Below, piece after piece: positions 14,219 to 21,018 of a stretch of 21,018 nucleotides of DNA. The position numbers and the translations under genes are program-made. Position 1 is the first letter of the stretch. Each line of letters starts with the position of its first letter. Source of the stretch: Clostridia bacterium (GTDB taxonomy: Bacteria; CBDUZB01; JAGLHV01). The notes below the pieces were generated by a model, which was not told the origin of the DNA, made no database searches, and saw nothing but the letters and a program-made list of their open reading frames with translations. The stretch lies in contig JAUVLC010000038.1 in the NCBI GenBank assembly GCA_030595925.1, forward strand, positions 1-21,018. Direction: 5' to 3'.

Positions 14219-15439
14219 TTAGTCTTTTTTCAAGCTTTGTACTATTTTCTTTGTATCACGGGCAATAATTAATTCTTCGTTAGTCGGAATACAAAACACT
14301 TTAACCTTAGAAGATTGTTTACTAATAATAGATTCTTTTCCTATCGCTGCATCATTCTTCTCTTTATCTATGTTTACTCCCATAAAAGTCAGTTTTTCAC
14401 AACATTTCTGCCGTACCAGAGGAACATTCTCACCTATACCGGCTGTAAAGATAATAACATCCACCCCATTCAAAACGCCGGCATAAGAGGCAATATATTT
14501 GCGTACCTGATAACAAAAAATTTCCAAAGCCAAAGAAGCACGGGAATTATTCTCCTTGATTTCCTGCAATATTTCCCGCATATCATTACTTACACCGGAA
14601 ATACCATATAAACCACTTTGTTTATTTAAAAGTGTCACCACCTCTCCCAAAGAAAGACCTTCTCTCCCAATCAAATGAAATACTACCGTAGGATCTATAT
14701 TTCCGCATCTGGTTCCCATAACTAAACCCTCTAAAGGAGTAAAACCCATTGAAGTATCTACCGACTTACCTTTTTCAATCGCAGAAATACTACACCCATT
14801 ACCTAAATGGCAAGTGATAATTTTAAGTTCTTCTATGGACTGTCCGATTAATTCACCAACCCGTTCTGACACATAACGATGGGAAGTTCCATGGAAACCA
14901 TAACGTCGAATATCATATTTTTGATAAAGTAAATAAGGAAGTCCATAAATGTAAGCATATTTAGGCATCGTTTGGTGAAAGGCTGTATCAAAAACAGCTA
15001 CCTGAGGAATACCGCTTAATAAAGTTTCGCAGGCTTTAATTCCCCTTAAATTATGCGGATTATGTAGTGGAGCTAATTCTATACAATCTCTAATATCCTG
15101 TCTGACATCTGAATTTATTAAAACGGAACTGGCAAACTTTTCTCCCCCATGAACCACACGATGGCCAACAGCACTAATCTCGCCCGTATCATTAATTACA
15201 CCGTAGTTGGGATGAATTAAAGTATTAATTATCAATCTAACTCCGGTATTATAATCCGGTATTTCCCTTACCATTTTCTTTGCTTTTAATTCCCCGTCTT
15301 TCTGAAAATGATGATATAACAATCCATCATGCATGCCTATCCGTTCCATTAGTCCATAAGCAATAATCTGCTCCCCAATCATCTCAATTAATTTATATTT
15401 TATTGACGAACTCCCACAATTCAAAATTAATATCTTCAT
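14219..15439 (-). CDS. ackA: Acetate kinase
   Basis: This 406-residue protein is full length. It begins KILILNCGSSSIKYKL with Asn7 of the ASKHA phosphate loop, and carries GHRVVHGGEKF, VFDTAFHQTMP, YGFHGTSHRYVS (the acetate-kinase signature with its transition-state histidine), CHLGNGCSI and PTNEELIIARDT near the C-terminus with the metal-binding glutamate. It interconverts acetyl phosphate plus ADP and acetate plus ATP, implying acetate production or use for energy. A phosphotransacetylase is not visible in the window. It is separated by 130 bases from ndk and 171 from rpmF. The SD is AGAGGAAAA; its own promoter is not clear. Confidence 0.97.
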   Translation of the reverse strand: MKILILNCGSSSIKYKLIEMIGEQIIAYGLMERIGMHDGLLYHHFQKDGELKAKKMVREIPDYNTGVRLIINTLIHPNYGVINDTGEISAVGHRVVHGGEKFASSVLINSDVRQDIRDCIELAPLHNPHNLRGIKACETLLSGIPQVAVFDTAFHQTMPKYAYIYGLPYLLYQKYDIRRYGFHGTSHRYVSERVGELIGQSIEELKIITCHLGNGCSISAIEKGKSVDTSMGFTPLEGLVMGTRCGNIDPTVVFHLIGREGLSLGEVVTLLNKQSGLYGISGVSNDMREILQEIKENNSRASLALEIFCYQVRKYIASYAGVLNGVDVIIFTAGIGENVPLVRQKCCEKLTFMGVNIDKEKNDAAIGKESIISKQSSKVKVFCIPTNEELIIARDTKKIVQSLKKD

Positions 15440-15488
15440 TTTTCCTCTTTTCTATTTTATCTGTTAAATTCCCAAATTTTTTCAATTT

Positions 15489-15567
15489 ATAATTGTCTGT
15501 TGCCTTTTTTCTTTTGCCATTTGCAGTCTTTTATCTTTTATCTATGGACTATGGATTAATTTTTGTC
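15489..15567. repeat. Dispersed intergenic repeat, copy B
   Basis: A shorter version of the repeat at 6005-6110: TTGCCTTTTTTCTTTTGCC, TTTGCAGTCTTTTATCT, then TATGGAC, TATGGAT. It occupies most of the ndk-ackA gap. Confidence 0.7.
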
Positions 15568-15569
15568 TT

Positions 15570-16010
15570 TTACTTCTTATACTCTTTTCTCTCCCAATTA
15601 TAAATTTCTTCCTCAGGAAAAAAGAAATTTATTTCTCTTTGAGCAGATTTAGTCGAATCAGAACAGTGAACAACATTATGCCGATTATCACGGGCATACA
15701 TCTTTCTTATTGTACCTTCTTCCGCCATATCAGGATTAGTATTACCTACAATCTTTCGCAATCCGGATATTATTTCATCCCCCTGCCAAATCATTACTAA
15801 AGAAGGATTTGAAGACATAAAAGAAACCAATGGGAGATAAAAATCCTTTCCCCAATGTTCTTTATAAAATAATTCCGCCTTTTCCTTGTCTAAAAAAAAC
15901 ATCCTGCAAGCCACCATTTTAAAATTTTCTTTCTCCAAAAAAGCAATGATTTTTCCTGCTGTTTTTTTACTTAATCCGTCCGGTTTAATTATTACTAAAG
16001 ACTGTTCCAT
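15570..16010 (-). CDS. ndk: Nucleoside diphosphate kinase
   Basis: The 146 residues are normal for NDK, which moves the gamma phosphate between nucleoside triphosphates and diphosphates through a phosphohistidine. The start LVIIKPDGLSKK and the active-site segment RHNVVHCSDS with His115 are clear; many bacterial enzymes have HGSDS, so the cysteine after the histidine is a variant. ATNP is replaced by GNTNPDMAEEGTIR, still recognisable. The ATG overlaps the fumarase beta stop by one base (TAATG), tying NDK translation to the fumarase operon. Confidence 0.95.
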   Translation of the reverse strand: MEQSLVIIKPDGLSKKTAGKIIAFLEKENFKMVACRMFFLDKEKAELFYKEHWGKDFYLPLVSFMSSNPSLVMIWQGDEIISGLRKIVGNTNPDMAEEGTIRKMYARDNRHNVVHCSDSTKSAQREINFFFPEEEIYNWERKEYKK

Positions 16011-16570
16011 TATTTTTTTCCTCTTCTAATAATTTCATACAAATCATTTCCTTTGGTATCAATCCCCACAATAACAGGGAATTTTTCTACCTCCAACCTA
16101 TAAATAGCTTCACATCCCAGATCAGGATAAGCAACCAAATCATTTTTGATTATACACTTTGAATATAAAGCTCCACAACCTCCATAAGCAATAAAATAAA
16201 TTGCTCTATGTTTTTTTATTTCTTCTCTAACTGCTATAGAACGTTCCCCTTTCCCAATCATTCCTTTTAGCCCATATTTTAATAACAAGGGAGTAAAGAC
16301 ATCCATCCTATAGCTGGTAGTCGGACCTGCTGCCCCAATAATTTTACCTGGTTTAGCCGGTGTTGCTCCCGTATAATAAATTACTTGATTTCTAAAATCA
16401 AAAAAATTTTTGGTTTTACCTTTCAAACCCACCTTTTTTATGCTATCAACAATTCGTTTATGAGCCTGGTCCCTGGCAGTATAAATAATCCCATTGATTA
16501 AAACTTTTTGCCCCACCTTTAACTCACAAAATTTTTCTACATCAAAAGGGAGACATATTTTCGTATCCAT
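16010..16570 (-). CDS. Class I fumarate hydratase, beta subunit (C-terminal domain)
   Basis: At 186 residues this matches the separate beta chain of two-subunit Fe-S hydro-lyases, equivalent to the C-terminal part of one-chain class I fumarase. TARDQAHKR (31-39), GPTTSYRMD (82-90), GKG (106-108) and YGGCGALY (129-136) are the recognisable family motifs. Together with the alpha chain it interconverts fumarate and malate. L(+)-tartrate dehydratase shares the same architecture and cannot be strictly excluded, but malic enzyme in the same operon favours fumarase. The gap from the alpha gene is 14 bases. Confidence 0.92.
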   Translation of the reverse strand: MDTKICLPFDVEKFCELKVGQKVLINGIIYTARDQAHKRIVDSIKKVGLKGKTKNFFDFRNQVIYYTGATPAKPGKIIGAAGPTTSYRMDVFTPLLLKYGLKGMIGKGERSIAVREEIKKHRAIYFIAYGGCGALYSKCIIKNDLVAYPDLGCEAIYRLEVEKFPVIVGIDTKGNDLYEIIRRGKK

Positions 16571-16584
16571 AATTCATCCTATCA

Positions 16585-17442
16585 TTAAATTTCTATTTCT
16601 CTGTACCGATTTGCCCAACAGGAAATATTTACTGCTACCGGCAGCCCGGCAATATGAGTAGGATATGTTTTGATATATACCCCTAAAGCAGTAACCTTTC
16701 CGCCTAAACCCGCCGGACCAATATTCAACTTATTTATTTCTTCCAAACATTCCCGTTCTAATTCCTTAATTTTTTTGTTCTTAACTAAACTTTTAGTCCT
16801 CAAAACCAAGGATCTTTTAGCCATTAAAACAGCCTTATCCATTGTTCCTCCTATTCCTACTCCAACCATAATAGGAGGACAGGGATTAGCTCCTGCTTTT
16901 TTTACTGTTTCTACGACAAATTTTTTTATTTCCCCATTTCCTGCCGCAGGACTAAACATCTTTACCTTACCCATATTCTCACAACCAAATCCTTTAATAG
17001 AAAGGGTAATTTTTATCTTATCCCCGGGAACATTCCTGGTATAAATAATTGCGGGTGTATTATCCTGTGTGTTTTCTCTGGTTAAAGGGTCTACTACTGA
17101 TTTGCGCAAATAACCTTCTTTATACCCTCTCCTTACCCCTTCCTGAATAGCTGCCTCTAAATCAGTCTCTGCATCATTTCTTTTATGTTGAATTTTTACC
17201 TGTGCACCAATCCGGATAAAAACCAACACCATCCCGGTATCCTGACAAAGAGGAATTTTAAGTTTTGAAGCAATTTTACAATTTTCTATTATCCGAGAAA
17301 AAACTTGTTTAGATAAATTTTCCCGTTCAGTTTTATAAGCATTTTTTAACAACTTAAGAACCCGGGGAGACAAAAAATAATTTGCCTCTATACATAAATT
17401 CTTTACTGTCTCAGTAATTACATCTGTATTTATTTGTCTCAA
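16585..17442 (-). CDS. Class I fumarate hydratase, alpha subunit (Fe-S domain)
   Basis: The 285-residue product is the catalytic Fe-S chain of a two-subunit class I fumarase. Cysteines at 66 (PLCQDTG), 154 (GFGCENMG) and 188 (NPCPP) are candidates for the oxygen-labile 4Fe-4S ligands; GVGIGGTMDKA and the C-terminal GPAGLGGKVTALGV with THIAGLPVAVN are typical. It dehydrates malate to fumarate or the reverse. The only sensible start is TTG at 17442, which overlaps the malic enzyme stop (TTTTGA) and has AAAGGAG upstream, so translation is coupled. Confidence 0.94.
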   Translation of the reverse strand: MRQINTDVITETVKNLCIEANYFLSPRVLKLLKNAYKTERENLSKQVFSRIIENCKIASKLKIPLCQDTGMVLVFIRIGAQVKIQHKRNDAETDLEAAIQEGVRRGYKEGYLRKSVVDPLTRENTQDNTPAIIYTRNVPGDKIKITLSIKGFGCENMGKVKMFSPAAGNGEIKKFVVETVKKAGANPCPPIMVGVGIGGTMDKAVLMAKRSLVLRTKSLVKNKKIKELERECLEEINKLNIGPAGLGGKVTALGVYIKTYPTHIAGLPVAVNISCWANRYREIEI

Positions 17443-18641
17443 AACTTAACTTCCACTCCTTTAATTCCCGCCACGTTATTCTCAATAGCTGCTTTAGCTA
17501 CTGCACGGGCAACAACTTTCCTTACTTGCAGGTTATCAACAGAAGGAATAAAGTTATCTTCCGATAAATCATTTTCCGGAATTAAATCAGCAAGAGCAAA
17601 AGCAGCAGCATATTTCATATCCTCAGTAATACGACTCGCCCGAACATCCAATGCCCCTCTCATAACCCCCGGAAAAGCCAGCACATTATTAATCTGGTTG
17701 GGATAATCAGAACGCCCCGTAGCTAATAATCTTGCCCCTACTTTTTTAGCTTCCTCCGGCATTATTTCAGGAGTGGGATTGGCCATAGCAAAAATTATAG
17801 GGTCATCTTCCATTTTTTGTATCATTTCTTTAGTTAAAACATTAGCTACAGAAACACCAATAAAAACGTCTCTGTCCTTTATAACCTCTTCTAACGGCCC
17901 TTTTATTTGTTTTTTATTAGTAATCAAAGCTATTTTCTCTTTTTCCGGATTCATCCTCTGGTTTCTTCCCTGATAAATAGCCCCCTGGGTATCACAAAGA
18001 ATAACATCTTCGACTCCATAGTCCACTAAAAATTTAGTAATTGCAATCCCTGCTGCACCTGCACCATTAACTATTACCTTTGCCTCATCTATTTTTCTGT
18101 TACTTAATTTCAAAGCATTAATTAACCCTGCCAAAACAACAATTGCCGTTCCGTGCTGGTCATCATGAAAAACAGGAATATCCAATTCTTCTATCAATCT
18201 TCTTTCTATTTCGAAACAACGGGGAGAAGAAATATCTTCCAGATTTATTCCCCCAAAAGAAGGGGATATGTTTTTAACTATCTTTATAATTTCCTCTGTA
18301 TCCTGGGTAGCCAAACAAATAGGGAAAGCATCTACATTGCCAAATTCCTTAAACAAAATAGCCTTACCTTCCATCACCGGTAAAGCAGCAAAAGAACCTA
18401 TATTACCTAAACCCAAAACTGCTGAACCATCCGTTACAATGGCAATCATATTTCCCGTAGAACAATAATCATAAACCAAATCTTTGTTTTTATTTATTTC
18501 CAAACAAGGCCAGGCTACCCCCGGGGTATAAAGTAATCGCAAGTTGTCCCTGTTTATCTTAATTTTACTTTGTACGGATATCTTGCCCTTATATTCTTTA
18601 TGTATTTCCAATGATTTTTTCTTTAATTCATTAACATTCAT
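17439..18641 (-). CDS. NAD(P)-dependent malic enzyme
   Basis: This 400-residue protein is a bacterial-size malic enzyme, decarboxylating malate to pyruvate and CO2 with reduction of NAD(P). The N-terminal catalytic part shows [11 protein letters not shown] (Tyr38), [22 protein letters not shown] and [10 protein letters not shown], the latter supplying metal ligands. A Rossmann domain follows with [11 protein letters not shown], then [12 protein letters not shown] and [13 protein letters not shown]. There is no phosphotransacetylase-like C-terminal extension. The ATG lies 11 bases inside the end of the isocitrate dehydrogenase gene. With fumarase next in the operon it links fumarate and malate to pyruvate. 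Confidence 0.95.
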   Translation of the reverse strand: MNVNELKKKSLEIHKEYKGKISVQSKIKINRDNLRLLYTPGVAWPCLEINKNKDLVYDYCSTGNMIAIVTDGSAVLGLGNIGSFAALPVMEGKAILFKEFGNVDAFPICLATQDTEEIIKIVKNISPSFGGINLEDISSPRCFEIERRLIEELDIPVFHDDQHGTAIVVLAGLINALKLSNRKIDEAKVIVNGAGAAGIAITKFLVDYGVEDVILCDTQGAIYQGRNQRMNPEKEKIALITNKKQIKGPLEEVIKDRDVFIGVSVANVLTKEMIQKMEDDPIIFAMANPTPEIMPEEAKKVGARLLATGRSDYPNQINNVLAFPGVMRGALDVRASRITEDMKYAAAFALADLIPENDLSEDNFIPSVDNLQVRKVVARAVAKAAIENNVAGIKGVEVKF

Positions 18642-19719
18642 CGTTTTTTATCCTTTTTATAATTGCCTCGGTCATCTCCGCCATACCTACCGGACTCGAA
18701 TCTTTTTTGCCTCTTTTTAAATCATAAGTTACAAATTTCCCTTCAGCAATAACCCCGGCTACTGCCTTTTCTACTCTATCAGCTGCCTCATTTTCATTTA
18801 TAAATCTTAACATCATTACACCTGACAAAATCATTGCAGTCGGATTAACCTTATTCTGGTTTTTATATTTGGGAGCACTGCCATGGGTTGGCTCAAAAAG
18901 AGCAAGTTCATCACCCAAATTAGCCCCCGGAGTTACCCCCAATCCTCCCACCAATCCCGCACATAAATCGGAAATTATATCCCCGTAAAGATTGGGAAGA
19001 ACTATTACATCATAAAGCAACGGCTTCTGTACTAACTGCATACACATATTATCTACAATACGATCTTCAAATTCAATATCGGAATAATCTTTTGCTACCT
19101 GGCGAGCTACCTCCAAAAAAAGCCCATCTGTATGTTTCATTATATTTGCTTTATGTACAGCAGTGACCTTCCTGCGATTATTTTTTCTCGCATATTCAAA
19201 AGCAAATCTTATGATTTTTTCAGAGGCAGAATAAGAAATAGGTTTTATGCTTATTGCTGTGTCCTTTTTCATTTCCACATTTTTTTTACTTTTTATAAAA
19301 TCTATAAGTTCCTGCGTTTCTTTCTTTCCTTCTTTAAATTCTATTCCGGCATAAAGGTCTTCAGTGTTTTCGCGAACAACCACTAAATCAATATTCGTAT
19401 AATTTGAACTAACCCCCGGATATGATTTACAAGGACGCAAGCAAACATATAAATTTAGTTTTTTTCTTAAACTAACATTAACACTGCGAAATCCTTCCCC
19501 TACCGGTGTAGTAATCGGGCCTTTTATTGCCACCTTGTTTTTCTTTATTGCTGCCAACACCTTATCAGGTAAAGGTGTCCCTTCTTTTTCCATTACATCT
19601 ACTCCGGCATGGACTTCCTCCCATTTAATATCTACCCCTGTCGCTTCAATACAACGCTTAGCCATCTCTGTGATTTCCGGACCAATTCCATCACCCGGAA
19701 TTAAAGTAATAACATGCAT
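18631..19719 (-). CDS. Isocitrate dehydrogenase (isocitrate/isopropylmalate dehydrogenase family)
   Basis: At 362 residues this is the short form of the family. [10 protein letters not shown] at the start, [18 protein letters not shown] (substrate Ser/Asn/Arg cluster), [26 protein letters not shown] and [14 protein letters not shown] are all present. The Ser-Val-Asn pattern and ENTEDLYAG favour isocitrate over isopropylmalate. In the cofactor region it reads HGSAPKY...NKVNP, i.e. Lys-Tyr where typical NAD-linked enzymes have Asp-Ile, which hints at NADP. It heads the operon with malic enzyme, fumarase and ndk, has AAAGGA 7 bases before the ATG and a promoter at 19778-19806. Homoisocitrate dehydrogenase is the main alternative. 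Confidence 0.9.
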   Translation of the reverse strand: MHVITLIPGDGIGPEITEMAKRCIEATGVDIKWEEVHAGVDVMEKEGTPLPDKVLAAIKKNKVAIKGPITTPVGEGFRSVNVSLRKKLNLYVCLRPCKSYPGVSSNYTNIDLVVVRENTEDLYAGIEFKEGKKETQELIDFIKSKKNVEMKKDTAISIKPISYSASEKIIRFAFEYARKNNRRKVTAVHKANIMKHTDGLFLEVARQVAKDYSDIEFEDRIVDNMCMQLVQKPLLYDVIVLPNLYGDIISDLCAGLVGGLGVTPGANLGDELALFEPTHGSAPKYKNQNKVNPTAMILSGVMMLRFINENEAADRVEKAVAGVIAEGKFVTYDLKRGKKDSSPVGMAEMTEAIIKRIKNDEC

Positions 19720-19777
19720 AAAATATTCCTTTTAATTAGAATTTTAAAATTTTAAATTTTTTAAGCATTTTTAAATT

Positions 19778-19806
19778 ATTGTACCTAATTTGAAAATATA
19801 TGTCAC
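19778..19806 (-). promoter_or_regulatory. Promoter of the isocitrate dehydrogenase-malic enzyme-fumarase-ndk operon
   Basis: Minus-strand GTGACA (19806-19801), 17 bases, TACAAT (19783-19778); both hexamers match five of six consensus bases. The leader is about 50 bases. The -35 lies at the edge of a CACAAATAGTCATAAAT repeat that also occurs near 20705. Confidence 0.6.
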
Positions 19807-19828
19807 AAATAGTCATAAATCCCCCTAA

Positions 19829-19847
19829 CCCCCTTTTTCAAAGGGGG
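19829..19847. repeat. C-rich palindromic repeat, copy 2
   Basis: CCCCCTTT-TTC-AAAGGGGG, identical in stem and loop to 5978-5996, with the same AAATCCCC-TAA and GAAAATT flanks. It lies just upstream of the isocitrate dehydrogenase promoter. Confidence 0.8.
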
Positions 19848-19905
19848 AAAATTCGTTCGTGTCAAACATTGTCATAAATGCAAACAAACAAATCCAAAAT
19901 ACTAA

Positions 19906-19955
19906 ATTTAAAACAAAAAAAATGAAGGTGAAATGTGTTTTGAAGGATATAGCAA
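19906..19955 (+). repeat. 50-bp A-rich dispersed repeat, copy 1
   Basis: Nearly identical to 20910-20958: an A-rich lead, then ATGAAGGT, AAATGTGTTT, GA and GATATAGCAA. Read on the plus strand from the ATG at 19922 it encodes 31 codons up to TAG at 20015-20017, with no SD. It is better taken as a repeat than as a gene. Confidence 0.7.
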
Positions 19956-19975
19956 CCTTTCCAACTCATATGTCT

Positions 19976-20140
19976 ATTGTCTTTTTTCTTTTACTTTGTG
20001 CCTGTTGTTGTCTTTAGTATTTATCTTTATCTTTGTCTTTGTCTTTGTTTTTTAATTTTTTTAACTAATAACTAATAACTGTAGTTTCTGTCTATGGACT
20101 ATCGACTGTGGACTATGGACTGTTTTATTGCCTTTGTGTC
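19976..20140. repeat. Dispersed intergenic repeat with heptad core, copy C
   Basis: This contains TTGTCTTTTTTCTTTTAC, hexamer TTTGTC runs, then TATGGAC, TATCGAC, TGTGGAC, TATGGAC (20093-20120), the same heptads as at 6066-6100 in a slightly different order. Confidence 0.7.
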
Positions 20141-20168
20141 GGTTAAATCTTAACAGTAAAAAAAATTA

Positions 20169-20672
20169 TTATAATTTAAATCCTTTATGTTTCTTTATAT
20201 GTTCTACCAACCCGCCATCCTTTAATAAAACCTGCATTGTTTCCGGTAATGCCTTTATATCTATTGTTTTTTCTTTAGTTAAATTAACTAATTTTCCATT
20301 AGCCAAATCAATTTCTAATTTATCATCTTCCTCTAACTCATCGGTATTACATTCAATCAAGGGCAATCCGATATTAAAAGCATTGCGATAAAAAATTCGG
20401 GCAAACGATTTAGCAATTACCAAAGAAATTTTTGCATACTTTATTGCTTGAAGTGCCTGTTCACGGGATGAACCACAACCAAAATTAACCCCGGCTACAA
20501 TAAAATCCCCTACTTCTATCCGTTTATAAAAATCAGGTTCTATATCTTCCATTACATGCTCTGCAAGCTTGACAGGATCCTGAATTTTAAATTTATACCT
20601 ACCGGAAATAATATAGTCAGTATTAATATTGTCAAACTCTTTGATTCTTCTCACTTTACCTTTAAAAATCAT
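20169..20672 (-). CDS. Aconitase/3-isopropylmalate dehydratase small subunit family protein
   Basis: From the ATG at 20672 the product is 167 residues, the size of the separate small (swivel) subunit of aconitase-superfamily hydro-lyases. FDNINTDYIISGRY near the start and GVNFGCGSSREQALQAIKYA in the middle, then SFARIFYRNAFNIGLPLIE, are the family signatures; GSSRE supplies a substrate-binding arginine. An in-frame TTG six codons upstream overlaps the SD AAAGGGG (20679-20685), so the ATG is preferred. It could serve LeuC-type isopropylmalate isomerase, homoaconitase or an aconitase. Isocitrate dehydrogenase next in line suggests the citrate/isocitrate step. No large subunit lies in the window. 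Confidence 0.9.
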   Translation of the reverse strand: MIFKGKVRRIKEFDNINTDYIISGRYKFKIQDPVKLAEHVMEDIEPDFYKRIEVGDFIVAGVNFGCGSSREQALQAIKYAKISLVIAKSFARIFYRNAFNIGLPLIECNTDELEEDDKLEIDLANGKLVNLTKEKTIDIKALPETMQVLLKDGGLVEHIKKHKGFKL

Positions 20673-20678
20673 ATTTTT

Positions 20679-20685
20679 CCCCTTT
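20679..20685 (-). promoter_or_regulatory. Ribosome binding site that fixes the small-subunit start
   Basis: AAAGGGG on the minus strand, 6 bases before the ATG at 20672. The upstream TTG reading frame runs through it. Confidence 0.65.
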
Positions 20686-20800
20686 AACAAGAAACTACTT
20701 CTTTACACAAATAGTCATAAATGCAAACAGGCACAAAGGCATCAAGGCACAGAGGCACAAAGTTAAAAAAATAAAAACTAAAAACAACTAAAAACTTATA

Positions 20801-20818
20801 CGCAGGCTAAAGCCTGCG
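20801..20818. repeat. Palindrome CGCAGGCT-AA-AGCCTGCG
   Basis: A perfect 8-bp inverted repeat around AA, followed by GCTACCCCC. In RNA the realistic hairpin is CGCAGG/CCTGCG with a six-base loop. It looks like a REP-type intergenic palindrome. Confidence 0.75.
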
Positions 20819-20837
20819 GCTACCCCCCTCCTCTTAA

Positions 20838-20860
20838 TCTCCTCCCACAAGGGGAGGAGA
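20838..20860. repeat. Palindrome TCTCCTCCC / GGGAGGAGA
   Basis: A 9-bp perfect stem around ACAAG. No T-run follows on either strand (AAAC follows on the plus strand), so it is a repeat-type hairpin rather than a terminator. Confidence 0.75.
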
Positions 20861-20909
20861 AACAAAAAAACAGCAGAGCACACTCTACAACTCCAAACCA
20901 AAAAATCAA

Positions 20910-20958
20910 ATTCAAAACAAAAAAATGAAGGTAAAATGTGTTTCGAACGATATAGCAA
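20910..20958 (+). repeat. 50-bp A-rich dispersed repeat, copy 2
   Basis: This matches 19906-19955 with a few substitutions and one deleted A. The plus-strand frame from its ATG (20925) stays open to the window end (31 codons) but runs straight through a palindrome, so I do not call it a gene. Confidence 0.7.
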
Positions 20959-20971
20959 ATTTTTCGCGTAG

Positions 20972-20989
20972 GGGTGGGCTTGCCCACCC
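20972..20989. repeat. Palindrome GGGTGGGC-TT-GCCCACCC
   Basis: A perfect 8-bp G/C-rich inverted repeat separated by two bases, followed by TTTAATTAGCG on the plus strand. It could end a transcript entering from the right, but the T-run is short. Confidence 0.7.
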
Positions 20990-21018
20990 TTTAATTAGCG
21001 TTTGCAAACCGCTTTTTT

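Larger units (their letters stand above)
19720..20168. other. Gene-free, repeat-rich spacer between the small-subunit gene and the isocitrate dehydrogenase operon
   Basis: These 449 bases contain the operon promoter, one copy of the C-rich palindrome, the first copy of a 50-bp A-rich repeat, T/C hexamer runs (TTATCT/TTGTCT, about 20017-20050), a 7-mer run CTAATAA (about 20065-20079) and the heptad repeat. I find no protein gene or RNA gene in it. Confidence 0.8.
20686..21018. other. Gene-free spacer with several palindromes and tandem short repeats
   Basis: About 330 bases without a credible gene. In order it holds a CACAAATAGTCATAAATGC repeat (20705-20723), a run of AGGCACAAAG-like units (about 20728-20762), three hairpins, the second 50-bp A-rich repeat and a T-run at the window end. 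No convincing promoter for the small-subunit gene is seen. Confidence 0.75.

Noticed and set aside
15440-15569. Dedicated promoter for ackA
   Set aside because: The best candidate (TTGAAA ... TAAAAT) has a 20-base spacing, too long to call with confidence.
16670-17044. 124-codon open frame on the plus strand
   Set aside because: It is entirely antisense to the fumarase alpha gene, with no SD and no recognisable domain.
20925-21018. Start of a plus-strand gene running off the right edge
   Set aside because: The frame is open, but it lacks an SD, lies in a dispersed repeat and runs through a perfect palindrome; its sister copy stops after 31 codons.

Overview
The window is AT-rich bacterial chromosome in which every convincing gene is read from the minus strand, so transcription runs from right to left. 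Gene content points to an anaerobe: a ferredoxin-dependent 2-oxoacid oxidoreductase, an electron-transfer flavoprotein whose alpha subunit carries two 4Fe-4S clusters, an oxygen-sensitive two-subunit class I fumarase, and acetate kinase. Fatty acid synthesis is clearly bacterial (PlsX/FabHDG/ACP/FabF), with RNase III and ribosomal protein L32. Intergenic regions are littered with short palindromic and heptad repeats. The style suits an uncultivated anaerobic lineage (Atribacterota or a similar candidate phylum is my guess), but the sequence does not let me fix the phylum.

Layout in transcription order (right to left): (1) 20673-21018, a gene-free stretch packed with palindromes; (2) a lone aconitase/isopropylmalate-isomerase small subunit; (3) a 449-base repeat-rich gap holding a good promoter, followed by a tight carbon-flux operon: isocitrate dehydrogenase, malic enzyme, fumarase alpha, fumarase beta, nucleoside diphosphate kinase; (4) acetate kinase; (5) a near-consensus promoter, then rpmF-plsX-fabH-fabD-fabG-acpP-fabF-rnc with an acyl-CoA dehydrogenase 30 bases behind rnc; (6) etfB-etfA; (7) a second clear promoter, then a four-gene 2-oxoacid:ferredoxin oxidoreductase operon (delta, alpha, beta, gamma); (8) a perfect-consensus promoter driving a 60-residue peptide gene and a protein that runs off the left edge and resembles a stand-alone LanB C-terminal/thiopeptide-type domain. 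The reading frame of that last gene runs through three tandem 22-23 bp repeats that look like an IS21-type transposon end.

How the genes fit together: the small subunit, isocitrate dehydrogenase and 2-oxoacid oxidoreductase could form the citrate-to-2-oxoglutarate-to-succinyl-CoA arm, while fumarase and malic enzyme connect fumarate, malate and pyruvate. Acetate kinase gives ATP from acetyl phosphate. Acyl-CoA dehydrogenase, ferredoxin-type EtfAB and a VorB-like oxidoreductase could instead form a branched-chain or short-chain acyl-CoA module exchanging electrons with ferredoxin. Most of the window is ordinary central metabolism; the unusual part is the left 1 kb.
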